Below the pieces are notes generated by a model. That model was not told where the DNA came from, ran no database searches, and worked only from the letters and a program-made list of their open reading frames with translations. This document shows positions 15,915 to 24,959 of a DNA stretch of 64,000 bases, in pieces. This DNA is from Chryseobacterium sp. (GTDB lineage: Bacteria > Bacteroidota > Bacteroidia > Flavobacteriales > Weeksellaceae). Positions within the stretch are counted from its first letter, which is position 1. The number at the start of each line of letters is the position of its first letter. A program made the position numbers and the translations under genes. The stretch lies in the NCBI GenBank assembly GCA_031277615.1, contig JAITMC010000024.1, forward strand, positions 1 through 64,000, written 5' to 3'.

Positions 15915-18900
15915 ATGAATTTATCCTTTAAAACTCATTTAAAAAAAACTTCTATTGCCTTTAGAGCAGTATTGTCTGCCGGAGTTCTGTATTCCTGCGC
16001 AACATATAACGTAAAAAAGGGGAAAAACTTATTTGAAGTAAAAAATTCTGATATCACTTCTGAAAATGATTTTAAAGTTTTCCTGATCGGTGATGCCGGA
16101 AATGCAGATGAAATTCAGGCACAGCAGACCCTTAATTTTCTTAAAGGCAAGCTGGATTCCGCAGACAGCAACGCTATGCTGATCTTCCTGGGCGATAATA
16201 TTTACCCCAACGGAATGCCCAAAGAAACAGATAAGGATTACGCACTGGCCAAACAGAAACTGGAAAACCAGCTGGCCATCACCAAAAATTTCAAGGGAAA
16301 AACACTGGTTATTCCCGGAAATCATGACTGGTACAACGGTTTGGACGGATTAAAGGCCCAGGAAGATTTCGTAAAAAGCTATTTCAATGATAAAAAGGCT
16401 TTCCTGCCGAAAAACTCCTGCCCTATTGATGATGTAAACCTTTCCAAAGACATCAAGCTGATTGTTATCGACACGGAATGGGTACTGGCCAATTGGGACC
16501 TTTATCCCGGAGTGAATAAGAACTGTACCATCAAGACCCGTGAAGATTTTTTTACGGAATTTAAAGACCTTGTTACCAAGAACCAGGATAAAAGAATTAT
16601 TGTAGCATTGCATCACCCCATCATCAGCAGTGGTACCCATGCCGGATTCAATTCTGCGAAATCCCATCTTTTTCCATTGAAAAGCAAAGTTCCGGTTCCT
16701 GGGATAGCCAGCCTTATCAACATCCTGAGAAGCTCTTCCGGAGCCAGCCCTGAAGATATCAACAACCAACATTACGCAGATCTTGCCAACCGCTTAAAAA
16801 GTATTGTTCAGGACAAGGAAAACATCATTTTTGTTTCCGGACATGATCATAACCTTCAGTATCATGAAGACCGCAACATCAGGCAGATCATCAGTGGAGC
16901 CGGTTCCAAAACCGATCCTTCCACCATTGCACAGAAAACCGATTTTTCATACGGCGGCAGCGGCTTTGCCGTTCTCAATATCAGAAAAGACCAAAGCACC
17001 GATGTGGAATACTTTTCCACCAAAAATAACAGCCTTCAGAAACTGACTCATATCTCCGTGATTTCAAAGCCTGATGCATTTGTTAATAATTATCCCCGGT
17101 CTTTTCCGGGAACAGCCACCTCAACGGTATATCCGGTGGAGCTTACCCAGAAAGGAAAAGTTTACCGATGGCTATGGGGAGAACATTACAGGAAATATTA
17201 CGGGCTTCCCATTGAAGCTCCAACCGCTGATCTTGCTTCTTTAAACGGAGGCTTCACCCCTTTCCGGGAAGGTGGGGGTAACCAGTCCAACAGTTTAAGA
17301 CTGAAAGCCGCAGACGGGCAGGAATTTGTAATGCGGGGGGTAAAGAAAAGCGCCGTCCGTTTCCTGAATAATATGGCTTTCAAAAAAAGTACTTTCGGGA
17401 ATGAGCTCAATAATACATTTCCTGAAAAATTCCTGCTGGATTTTTATACTACCAACCATCCTTTCACCCCTTTTTCAGTGGGAAATATGGCTGATAAAGT
17501 AGGTATTTTCCACAGCAATCCGAAGCTTTACTACATCCCGAAACAATATACTTTAGGAGAATACAATAAAAGCTACGGTGACGAAATGTATATGATTGAA
17601 GAACGTTTTTCATCTGATCCTAAAACCCTGGCGTCACTGGATAATGCCAAAGACATTGTTTCTACCGATGATGTGCTTAAGAATTTCACCAAAAATTATA
17701 AGTATTCCGTAGACCGTGAGTCCTACATCAGGGCTAGGATCTTTGATATGCTGATTGGGGACTGGGACAGACATTCCGACCAGTGGAAATGGGCAGAATA
17801 CCAGGACGGAGACAAAGTGGTCTATAAACCGATCCCGAAAGACAGAGATCAGGCATTCAGTAAATATGACGGAGCCGCATTTAAAATCATTATGAACGTT
17901 CCGGCTATCCGGCATATGAAAACCTTTAAGGATGACATTAAAAATGTGAAATGGATGAATATGGAGCCTTATCCTCTTGATCTGGTCTTTTTAAAAGGTT
18001 CTACGCAGGAAGAATGGACTGAGCAGGCGAAATACATCCAGGATCACCTTACGGATGCCGATATTGATGAGGCTTTCAGCAATCTTCCGAAAGAGGTAAA
18101 GGATGAAACGATTGCCGATATACAGAGCAAGCTGAAAATCCGGAAAACGAAGCTCCAGAATTATGCTTCGGAATATTATGATGTGCTTCAGAAAAAAGTT
18201 CCGCTGGCCGGAACCGTGAATCCTGATAAATTCGTGGTTACTAAAACCGGAAATTCGGTGAACGTAAAGCAGTATAAGCTGGATAAGAATAAGGAAAATC
18301 CTGAACTTGTTTTTGAGAAAACCTATGACGATTCCAGAACCAAGGAACTCTGGATCTATGGTCTGGAAGATGATGATATCTACGAAGTTTCCGGTGACGG
18401 AAAGCCTAAAATGACGATCAGGCTGGTAGGCGGCTACAATCACGATGTTTATCATGTAACCAATGGCAGCAAGGTGAAAATTTATGATTTTAAATCTCAG
18501 AAAAACACCTATAATGCAGGATCAGCCACAAAGAACATTACGGATGACTATGATATCAACACTTATAATTACAAGCATCCGAAGTTCAATTATTTTGCAG
18601 GATATCCGAATGCGGATTACAACCCTGATGACGGGGTGATCATTGGTTTTCTGGCCAATTATACCGTTAACAACTTCATCCGGGATCCCTATACCCAGAA
18701 GCATAGCCTTAAAGCTAATTTTTATACGGCAACAGGGGGCTTTAACCTTGTATATAAAGGGATATTCAAAAAAGCAATTTCCGGATGGGATTTCAATATT
18801 GATGCAGGATATACTACGCCAAGGTTTTCCAGAAACTTCTTCGGTCTTTCCAATGAAAGTGAATACGATAAGAAAAATACAGAGCGGGAATACAACAGGG

Positions 18901-19631
18901 CCAGAATTTCAAGGTTCAACTTTGCGCCTTCCATTTCCAGGAAGAGCTGGATGAATCTGCAGCATCAGTTCCAGCTTACTTTTGAAGATAATAAAGTACA
19001 GAGAAAAGGCAACCGTTTTGTAGACCAGTCACCGGATGTACGTCCTGAGGTGTTCAAAAGCCAGCAGTTTGCCGGAGCCAACTATACCTTCAGCTATAAA
19101 AACATGGATAACACTGCTTTCCCTACTTTAGGCCTGGAATTTTTGGTCAATGCAGACTGGAAAGCCAATACTGCCAATTTTGAAAAGAATTTCTTTACCC
19201 TGAACGGAACTCTTACCGTTGATCACCGCATCGATAAAAAAGGAAATTTTGTTTTTGCCAATTCCAGTAATGTGATGTGGATCAACAACAACAATTTTGA
19301 ATTCTACCAGGCCGCAGGCATCGGAGGCAACAATGGGATGAGAGCCTTCCGGAATGACCGGTTCTCCGGAAGATCTTATTTTACCAACAACTCTGAAGTC
19401 CGCTGGGATTTCGGAAGGGTGAGAAACAATATTGTTCCTGCCAATATGGGAGTTCTGATAGGCTACGATATCGGCCGTGTATGGAATGACCATGAGAATT
19501 CTACCAAATGGCATCAGTCGGTAGGAGCCGGATTCTGGCTGAGTGTAGTGGAAATGATGTCTGCAAGGCTTAATTATTTTTACGGCTCAGACGGCGGAAG
19601 AATTTCAGCCGGGGTGGGAATGACTTTTTAA
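15915..19631 (+). CDS. Metallophosphoesterase fused to Omp85-like outer-membrane barrel
   Basis: The protein has 1238 residues. The signal ends LYSC (lipoprotein-like, Cys28). Residues about 50-370 are a calcineurin-like metallophosphoesterase: FLIGDAG, LGDNIYP, GNHDWYNG, ALHHP and SGHDHN supply the metal ligands. A middle region of about 500 residues includes a segment with DWDRHSDQW and KDRDQAFS. The last ~350 residues look like a surface-antigen/Omp85 barrel with alternating aromatics and a C-terminal Phe. The phosphoesterase would therefore be tethered to the outer membrane. The substrate is unknown. A strong terminator follows. Confidence 0.8.
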   Translation: MNLSFKTHLKKTSIAFRAVLSAGVLYSCATYNVKKGKNLFEVKNSDITSENDFKVFLIGDAGNADEIQAQQTLNFLKGKLDSADSNAMLIFLGDNIYPNGMPKETDKDYALAKQKLENQLAITKNFKGKTLVIPGNHDWYNGLDGLKAQEDFVKSYFNDKKAFLPKNSCPIDDVNLSKDIKLIVIDTEWVLANWDLYPGVNKNCTIKTREDFFTEFKDLVTKNQDKRIIVALHHPIISSGTHAGFNSAKSHLFPLKSKVPVPGIASLINILRSSSGASPEDINNQHYADLANRLKSIVQDKENIIFVSGHDHNLQYHEDRNIRQIISGAGSKTDPSTIAQKTDFSYGGSGFAVLNIRKDQSTDVEYFSTKNNSLQKLTHISVISKPDAFVNNYPRSFPGTATSTVYPVELTQKGKVYRWLWGEHYRKYYGLPIEAPTADLASLNGGFTPFREGGGNQSNSLRLKAADGQEFVMRGVKKSAVRFLNNMAFKKSTFGNELNNTFPEKFLLDFYTTNHPFTPFSVGNMADKVGIFHSNPKLYYIPKQYTLGEYNKSYGDEMYMIEERFSSDPKTLASLDNAKDIVSTDDVLKNFTKNYKYSVDRESYIRARIFDMLIGDWDRHSDQWKWAEYQDGDKVVYKPIPKDRDQAFSKYDGAAFKIIMNVPAIRHMKTFKDDIKNVKWMNMEPYPLDLVFLKGSTQEEWTEQAKYIQDHLTDADIDEAFSNLPKEVKDETIADIQSKLKIRKTKLQNYASEYYDVLQKKVPLAGTVNPDKFVVTKTGNSVNVKQYKLDKNKENPELVFEKTYDDSRTKELWIYGLEDDDIYEVSGDGKPKMTIRLVGGYNHDVYHVTNGSKVKIYDFKSQKNTYNAGSATKNITDDYDINTYNYKHPKFNYFAGYPNADYNPDDGVIIGFLANYTVNNFIRDPYTQKHSLKANFYTATGGFNLVYKGIFKKAISGWDFNIDAGYTTPRFSRNFFGLSNESEYDKKNTEREYNRARISRFNFAPSISRKSWMNLQHQFQLTFEDNKVQRKGNRFVDQSPDVRPEVFKSQQFAGANYTFSYKNMDNTAFPTLGLEFLVNADWKANTANFEKNFFTLNGTLTVDHRIDKKGNFVFANSSNVMWINNNNFEFYQAAGIGGNNGMRAFRNDRFSGRSYFTNNSEVRWDFGRVRNNIVPANMGVLIGYDIGRVWNDHENSTKWHQSVGAGFWLSVVEMMSARLNYFYGSDGGRISAGVGMTF

Positions 19632-19654
19632 ATTATTCTGAATGTATATCATAT

Positions 19655-19688
19655 AAAAATCCTTCAACATGTTGCTGAAGGATTTTTT
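19655..19688. terminator. Bidirectional rho-independent terminator
   Basis: A perfect 12-bp stem (AAAAATCCTTCA / TGAAGGATTTTT) with a 9-nt loop lies between the convergent metallophosphoesterase and SdiA-regulated-like genes and has T-runs on both strands. Confidence 0.85.
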
Positions 19689-19733
19689 ATTCAGGTTGAA
19701 GATCTGCCTACCCCATCGGTCTGCTCCATCTTC

Positions 19734-20606
19734 TTAATTTAAAGAAAACTGATAGACATTTCCCCCGGTCTGCTTATCTCTTTCATCAGCAATCAGCAGG
19801 GTTTTATCGTCACGAAATACGACTGCCTCTTTTTGGGAATTATGGTTTAAAGGAATTTTTTCAATTTTGGCAGCACTGAAATCATCAGCTGTAAATCCTG
19901 TAAGGACCCGGATATTTTTATGGTTCAGCAAAATAATTTTGTCTTTTGTGCTGTTGATGGCCGCTGAAGTAATAGCAGCATCCCCATATTTACCGTCGAG
20001 CTTCAGTTTTCCGATCAGTTTAGCTTCAAAATCACCTTCTCTGTTGGGAACCTGGAATACCAGGAATGTTCCGTCGAAACCTTTGCTTCTGTTCTTCGTA
20101 AACAGATAGAAATTACCGTTCATCTCTACAAAAGCTTCACAGTCATACAGCCAGTTGGATTTCTTAGGCGGAAATTCAGTCTGCCCTTCATAATGGAATT
20201 TTGTAGTCTGGATGGCTTTTGCGGTTTTCTGGTTCGGGTTCTGAAGATCCAGCTTCAGAATGGAAAGATCCTGTCTGTTATTATCATTATTCCCGAAATC
20301 ACCAATATAGATATTCCCCTGCGGATCGGCAGTGATATCTTCCCAGTCCCTGTTTTCTGCATTCTCCACCAAAACGTCAGCAATCTGCTCACCCTTTGTA
20401 TTCAGGCCGTAAACGACGTTTTTGTTTCCCTGATCTTCAATCGCCCAGATGGTTTGCCGGTCTTTTGAAAATGTTATTCCTGAAACTTCTTTGAGTTTTT
20501 TGGGCAGGGTGAATTCCACTTTCAAATCATCACTTTTCGGGGAATCCTGAGCTTTTGGATTACAGCTCCACAATAGGCAGGCTGAAAATATAAGAGTCCG
20601 CAACAT
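19734..20606 (-). CDS. Beta-propeller-like lipoprotein (SdiA-regulated/esterase-like type)
   Basis: The protein has 290 residues from the ATG at 20606, chosen because the signal peptide (LLWSC, Cys14) follows directly; a longer frame into mazG is less likely. The mature part has repeated strand-turn patterns typical of a propeller: VSGITFSKDRQTIWAI, WEDITADPQGNIYIGD, DCEAFVEMNGNFYLF and EAVVFRDDKTLLIADE. The VSGI/WEDI/EA spacing resembles the SdiA-regulated family. The role is unknown. It follows mazG by 40 bp and is probably cotranscribed with it. Confidence 0.6.
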   Translation of the reverse strand: MLRTLIFSACLLWSCNPKAQDSPKSDDLKVEFTLPKKLKEVSGITFSKDRQTIWAIEDQGNKNVVYGLNTKGEQIADVLVENAENRDWEDITADPQGNIYIGDFGNNDNNRQDLSILKLDLQNPNQKTAKAIQTTKFHYEGQTEFPPKKSNWLYDCEAFVEMNGNFYLFTKNRSKGFDGTFLVFQVPNREGDFEAKLIGKLKLDGKYGDAAITSAAINSTKDKIILLNHKNIRVLTGFTADDFSAAKIEKIPLNHNSQKEAVVFRDDKTLLIADERDKQTGGNVYQFSLN

Positions 20607-20646
20607 ATCTGTTTTTATTTTATTAAACTGAATTAAATGAGAAGGG

Positions 20647-21414
20647 TTATGACATGAGTTTGGCTTTTTCCCACAGCACATCCATTTCTTCCAGAGACAG
20701 ATCAGCAAGTTTCAGTCCATCTCCGTCAGCAAGGCTTTCCATTTTCCGGAATCTTGATATAAATTTCAGGTTGGTCCGCTCCAGAGCCGTATCCGGATTG
20801 ATCCCTGAAATCCGCGCATAATTGATCAGTGAGAAGAATACATCTCCCAATTCCTGCTCTTTTTTTTCAGGATCGGTTTCTGCATGAAATTCCTGAATTT
20901 CCTCATCCACTTTTTTCCAGGCATCTTCCGCATCATGAAACTCGAAGCCGATACCTTTTACTTTATCCTGAATTCTGTACGCTTTCACAAGACTCGGAAG
21001 ACTTTTGGGAACTCCTCCCAATATGGATTTATTTCCTTCTTTCAGTTTCAGCTTTTCCCAGTTCTGTTTTACCTCTTCTTCATCTTTCACTTCAGTATCC
21101 CCGTAAATATGAGGATGACGGAAAATGAGTTTTTCGTTGAGGGAATTGATCACATCAGCGATATCGAAGCTTTCTTTTTCAGACCCTATTTTAGCATAAA
21201 AAACCAGGTGAAGAAGTACATCCCCCAACTCTTTTTTGATTTCCTGTAAATCTTCCTGCAGAATAGCATCTGAAAGTTCATAGGTTTCCTCCAGTGTCAG
21301 ATGGCGCAAAGACTGTAAGGTCTGTTTCTGGTCCCACGGACATTTTTCCCGCAGATCGTCCATAATATCAAGCAATCTTCCGAAGGCTTCTAATTTTTCC
21401 TGTTTGGTATTCAT
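20647..21414 (-). CDS. mazG: Nucleoside triphosphate pyrophosphohydrolase MazG
   Basis: The protein has 255 residues, the usual length of the two-domain enzyme. It opens with the family signature (LREKCPWDQKQTLQSL), followed by LEETYELSDAI and KKELGDVLLHLVFYA, giving the metal-binding E-E-x-x-E and E-x-x-D residues of domain 1; domain 2 has WKKVDEEIQEF and KEQELGDVFFSL. MazG hydrolyses NTPs and dNTPs to monophosphates and clears aberrant nucleotides. A CAAAGGTA element (minus-strand TACCTTTG) at 21440-21447 is a candidate -7 box. Confidence 0.92.
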   Translation of the reverse strand: MNTKQEKLEAFGRLLDIMDDLREKCPWDQKQTLQSLRHLTLEETYELSDAILQEDLQEIKKELGDVLLHLVFYAKIGSEKESFDIADVINSLNEKLIFRHPHIYGDTEVKDEEEVKQNWEKLKLKEGNKSILGGVPKSLPSLVKAYRIQDKVKGIGFEFHDAEDAWKKVDEEIQEFHAETDPEKKEQELGDVFFSLINYARISGINPDTALERTNLKFISRFRKMESLADGDGLKLADLSLEEMDVLWEKAKLMS

Positions 21415-21522
21415 AAATCCTTGAAAATTGAATCTTATACAAAGGTAAGGCTTATTTGGATGCTGTGGAAAGCCTGGCTCTTAAAATTAAGAGGGATGAG
21501 GGGTGAAGGATGATGGATGATG

Positions 21523-21582
21523 GATGATGGAAGTTATAAAGGGGATTAAGAATAAAAGGTTTCCCTGTTTTTGAGAATTTGG
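21523..21582. repeat. 60-bp direct repeat, copy 1
   Basis: The unit GATGATGGAAGTTATAAAGG...CTGTTTTTGAGAATTTGG recurs at 21730-21789 with few differences. The copy is preceded by a GATGATG-type microsatellite (about 21509-21530). Both copies lie in the 390-bp gene-free stretch between mazG and the DUF5606 terminator. Confidence 0.7.
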
Positions 21583-21729
21583 GTGGAAATTTTATTTTAT
21601 TTTTAATCGCAAGGTTAGACAAAGAGGAATTAAACTACAGCGGTTTTAAGATAAACAAAGTCGCTTCGCTTATTCTTGAAATACAAGGCTTTTCTAAAGT
21701 TTGACTTCAGAAGAGAATGAGAGGTGAGG

Positions 21730-21789
21730 GATGATGGAAGTTATAAAGGTTATTAAGAATAAAGAGCTTCCCTGTTTTTGAGAATTTGG
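21730..21789. repeat. 60-bp direct repeat, copy 2
   Basis: Second copy of the unit at 21523-21582, 207 bp further on. The segment between the copies (about 21600-21720) contains no gene; it includes GTCGCTTCGCTTATTC-like sequence of unknown role. Confidence 0.7.
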
Positions 21790-21803
21790 AGCGTATGTAC
21801 CCA

Positions 21804-21832
21804 CAAAAAAACCTCATCATAATAGACGAGGC
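21804..21832 (-). terminator. Terminator of the DUF5606 gene
   Basis: On the minus strand CCTCGTC pairs with GATGAGG (one G-U) around a 7-nt loop and is followed by seven T. Confidence 0.75.
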
Positions 21833-21856
21833 TTTATATCTTACATTCAGGAGGGA

Positions 21857-22414
21857 TTATCCCTGCTTTCTGTGGGTACTTTTCGGAGCGGCTTTCGCTG
21901 CTGAAGTAGCTTTTACTTTCGGAGCGGCAGGCTTTTCTGCTTTTGGAGCGGCTTTTTTAGGAGCATCTTTGTCCAGGCTTACTTCTTCCTGTGCAGGATC
22001 CAATGTTTCAGGTTCTGCTTTTACGAAGCTTTCCGGAGTGATATATCCGGCTTTCTGAAGAATATTATACCACTGAGCCAGTTTTTTGATGTCGGAAGCA
22101 TATACTCTTTCCTTGTCATAATTAGGCAGAGAAACCGTCATAAAGTCTTTCAGATCAGCATCTGATGCTTTGTGAGAGATCGCCTCTTTGTACTCCTGAT
22201 TTTTAGCAATATTTTCAAAAACTTCGAACAAAGGAACTTCTTTATCCACCGTAAACATTGCAATATTGTCTAATAAGCTTACCTGGCTTGAGTTCCCGAT
22301 GCTTACTTTTTTCTTGGTCGTAACGTCTTCAATAATGAACCCGTTTCTTAATTGAGAAACTAATTTGTAAAGTCCTGGCTTTCCTGAAATTGAAATTATT
22401 TTTTCTAACAGCAT
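21857..22414 (-). CDS. DUF5606 domain protein
   Basis: The protein has 185 residues. Residues 1-135 match the DUF5606 pattern of Bacteroidota (LEKIISISGKPGLYKLVSQ, RNGFIIEDV, LPNYDKERVYASDIKKLAQW). The rest is a Pro/Ala/Lys-rich basic tail (KAEKPAAPKVKATSAAK) ending KQG, likely disordered. It has no signal peptide, so it acts in the cytoplasm. The function of the family is unknown; the basic tail suggests contact with nucleic acid, which is inference. Confidence 0.85.
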   Translation of the reverse strand: MLLEKIISISGKPGLYKLVSQLRNGFIIEDVTTKKKVSIGNSSQVSLLDNIAMFTVDKEVPLFEVFENIAKNQEYKEAISHKASDADLKDFMTVSLPNYDKERVYASDIKKLAQWYNILQKAGYITPESFVKAEPETLDPAQEEVSLDKDAPKKAAPKAEKPAAPKVKATSAAKAAPKSTHRKQG

Positions 22415-22494
22415 AATTATATTGTTTGTAAATTCTGCAATCAGCGCGGGGCTTTTTGCTCTGTATTATTTTTTCTTTTTAATCCTTATTTAAA

Positions 22495-23067
22495 TTATTT
22501 TGGAAATCTCATTTTGTAATTGATGCTTACATCACCCTGGGAGATTTTCGTCAGCCTGCCTTTTACCAGCTTTTTCTTCAGCGCACTCAAATGGTCTGTA
22601 AACAGGATCCCTTCGATGTGGTCATACTCATGCTGAATTACGCGGGCTCTAATATCGGAAAAAGTTTCTGTATGTTTCACAAAATTTTCGTCATAATATT
22701 CAATGACGATGGTTCCTTTTCTTTTTACATCTTCTCTTACATCCGGAATGGAAAGGCAGCCTTCGTTGAATTTCCATTCTTCCCCTGACTCTTCAAGAAT
22801 TCTGGCGTTGATGAAAACTTTTTTGAATTCAGCCAGCTCATCTTTGATATCTTCATAATCCTCGTCTTCCGCCAGCGGAGTCACATCGATCACAAAAAGA
22901 CGGATATCCAGTCCGATCTGAGGGGCAGCCAGTCCGATACCGTTGGCACTGTACATCGTCTCAAACATATTGTCTATCAGTTCCTGTAATCCGGGATAAT
23001 CTTTGTCTATATCTTTTCCCATTTTTCTCAAAACAGGATCTCCAAAAGCTCTTATCGGTAAAATCAT
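22495..23067 (-). CDS. def: Peptide deformylase
   Basis: The protein has 190 residues. The three family motifs are present: GIGLAAPQIG (residues about 43-52), EGCLS and the metal-binding QHEYDH. The enzyme removes formyl groups from the initiator Met of nascent chains using Fe or another divalent metal. The ATG overlaps the end of ruvX by 4 bp (ATGA), so the two are translationally coupled. An insertion of about 20 acidic residues (LAEDEDYEDIKDEL) between motifs is typical of flavobacterial forms. Confidence 0.95.
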   Translation of the reverse strand: MILPIRAFGDPVLRKMGKDIDKDYPGLQELIDNMFETMYSANGIGLAAPQIGLDIRLFVIDVTPLAEDEDYEDIKDELAEFKKVFINARILEESGEEWKFNEGCLSIPDVREDVKRKGTIVIEYYDENFVKHTETFSDIRARVIQHEYDHIEGILFTDHLSALKKKLVKGRLTKISQGDVSINYKMRFPK

Positions 23068-23480
23068 CTTGTTCTTTGTTCTAAAAAATTCTGCAATATG
23101 ATGGTTGCACTTACTTTATCTATTAATCCTTTTTCCTGCCTTTTTTTCTTATTCTTTCCGCTTTGGGAAATAAAAAATGAGGCCATCTTTGAGGTAAATC
23201 TTTCATCGAAACGGTGCACTTCAATATCCGGAAATTCTTTTTGAAATGCTTCAATAAATTTCAGAATATCGGTTTCCACTTCGGAAATATTCCCCTTAAG
23301 ATCTATGGGTAGCCCTACGACTACCTCTTCCACTCTGTTTTCATGGAAATATTTTTTCAAAAACTCCATTAAAACCTGAGTCTGAACGGTATCCAGACCA
23401 CTCGCAATGATCTGCATATCATCCGTTACGGCAATACCGCAGCGCGCCTTTCCATAGTCTATCGCAAGGATCTGTCCCAT
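23064..23480 (-). CDS. ruvX: Holliday junction resolvase-like protein RuvX (YqgF)
   Basis: The protein has 138 residues, usual for the RNase H-fold family. AIDYGKARCGIAVTD at the N-terminus carries the first catalytic Asp; VVVGLPI and DERFTSKMA supply the rest, and a late Asp is in KGLIDKVSA. YqgF proteins act in 16S rRNA 5'-end maturation and/or recombination. It heads a two-gene unit with def. Confidence 0.92.
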   Translation of the reverse strand: MGQILAIDYGKARCGIAVTDDMQIIASGLDTVQTQVLMEFLKKYFHENRVEEVVVGLPIDLKGNISEVETDILKFIEAFQKEFPDIEVHRFDERFTSKMASFFISQSGKNKKKRQEKGLIDKVSATIILQNFLEQRTR

Positions 23481-23595
23481 AAGTCTGCAAATTTAGTAAA
23501 ATTTACTGATTTTATTCATAACGCAGCTTTTTTCTAAGAATCATGATTTATTCCATTATTTTTTTTATAATTTTAATCTTCCAAAAAACGAAAGT

Positions 23596-24072
23596 ATGAA
23601 GAAACTCATCCTCGTGAGACATGCAAAAAGCGACTGGCCGGAAGAAACGGAGGACTTTGACAGACCCCTTGCAGATAAGGGCCTGGAAGACGCTATGAAC
23701 ATGTCCAGATTCATGAAAAATAAAAATATTTCCATTGATTATTTTGTATCCAGTCCGGCTGTCCGTGCTCTGAATACCTGCCGTATTTTTAACCAGACCT
23801 ATCAGCTGAATATGACCACGGCTGACAAGCTGTACAATCCTTCGGAAAGAAATTTTGAATCTGTGATTTACGCTTTGGATGACCAGCTGAACTCGGTAGC
23901 CCTGTTCTCTCACAACAACGGTATTTCCAATTTTGCCAATTCTATTTCTGAAGATATTTTTCATTTTCCGACCTGTGGAGTAGCCGGTTTTGAAATCGAC
24001 TGCAATTCCTGGTCTGAATTTGACGGAGCCAAAAAGAAACTGCTGTTTTTTTATGAACCCGGCAAAATATAA
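23596..24072 (+). CDS. SixA-like histidine phosphatase
   Basis: The protein has 158 residues of the histidine phosphatase superfamily. It starts KKLILVRHAKSDW with the RH catalytic signature at residues 8-9; SSPAVRALNTCR carries the second Arg and LFSHNNGIS the second catalytic His. SixA removes phosphate from phosphohistidine in E. coli; the substrate here is unknown. The 3' end overlaps the archaemetzincin start by 20 bp. Confidence 0.85.
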   Translation: MKKLILVRHAKSDWPEETEDFDRPLADKGLEDAMNMSRFMKNKNISIDYFVSSPAVRALNTCRIFNQTYQLNMTTADKLYNPSERNFESVIYALDDQLNSVALFSHNNGISNFANSISEDIFHFPTCGVAGFEIDCNSWSEFDGAKKKLLFFYEPGKI

Positions 24073-24934
24073 CCCTGCTCTTTATATTCTGTTTTTTATT
24101 GTTCTTTTTTCGTGTCAGAAAAAAGAGAAATCTTATATTGAAACCATTGCCCTGAATGATGTAAAGCTTTCCCAACCTCAACCGGGAAGCTGGCGCTATA
24201 ACCACGAGGAGAAATTTCAACGGTTTGAAGACTTTCAGCAATCCAGAAAAATAATCCCCGGACCCGGCAGGAATATTATTTATCTGCAGCCTGTAGGAAC
24301 ATTCAATGAATTGCAGCAAAAAGAAATACAGCTCACCAGGGAATATTTAAAAGCCTATTACCAGCTGGAAACAAAAATTCTTCCGGTTTTACCCAATTCT
24401 GTTATTCACCAAACGGCCAAAAGAACATCCAAAGAAGGTCATGAACAGGTGCTGGCAAGCTATGTCCTGGACAGTATTCTGATGAAAAGAAAACCCAAAG
24501 ATGGTGCGGTACTGATGGGAATTACAGAAAGAGATCTCTATCCCAGACCTGAATGGAACTACGTTTTCGGATTTGCTTCTTATGAAGATGGTGTGGGCGT
24601 AACTTCTCTGTACAGATTTGCCAATGGCCATTTAACTGAGTCTAATTTTAATGAAAGCCTGCTCAGATTAATGAAAATAAGTTCTCATGAAATCGGGCAT
24701 ATGTTCGGGATCAGCCACTGTCTGAATGCCAATTGTGTGATGAACGGAACGAATACGCTTTCAGAAACGGATTTCCATTTTGCCAGAGCATGTTCCTTGT
24801 GCCAGCAAAAACTGAATTCAAGTATTCGGTATGATCATAAGAAACGTCTTACTGCTTTGAAAACATTCTTTGAAAAGCAACACTTAAATACAGAACTGGC
24901 CCGTGCGGAAAAGGATCTAAAGGGATTAGAATAA
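24053..24934 (+). CDS. Archaemetzincin family zinc metallopeptidase, lipoprotein form
   Basis: The protein has 293 residues from ATG 24053; a longer frame inside the phosphatase gene lacks an export signal at its start. The signal ends IVLFSC (Cys18) followed by QKKEK. The extended zinc motif HEIGHMFGISHC lies at residues 212-223, followed by CVMNG and a CSLC pair, as in archaemetzincins, which have a second four-Cys zinc site. The location is probably the periplasmic face of a membrane, unlike the cytoplasmic archaeal forms. It overlaps the upstream phosphatase by 20 bp. Confidence 0.85.
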   Translation: MNPAKYNPALYILFFIVLFSCQKKEKSYIETIALNDVKLSQPQPGSWRYNHEEKFQRFEDFQQSRKIIPGPGRNIIYLQPVGTFNELQQKEIQLTREYLKAYYQLETKILPVLPNSVIHQTAKRTSKEGHEQVLASYVLDSILMKRKPKDGAVLMGITERDLYPRPEWNYVFGFASYEDGVGVTSLYRFANGHLTESNFNESLLRLMKISSHEIGHMFGISHCLNANCVMNGTNTLSETDFHFARACSLCQQKLNSSIRYDHKKRLTALKTFFEKQHLNTELARAEKDLKGLE

Positions 24935-24959
24935 CCTCTGTTTCCAGTGATGGCATCCA

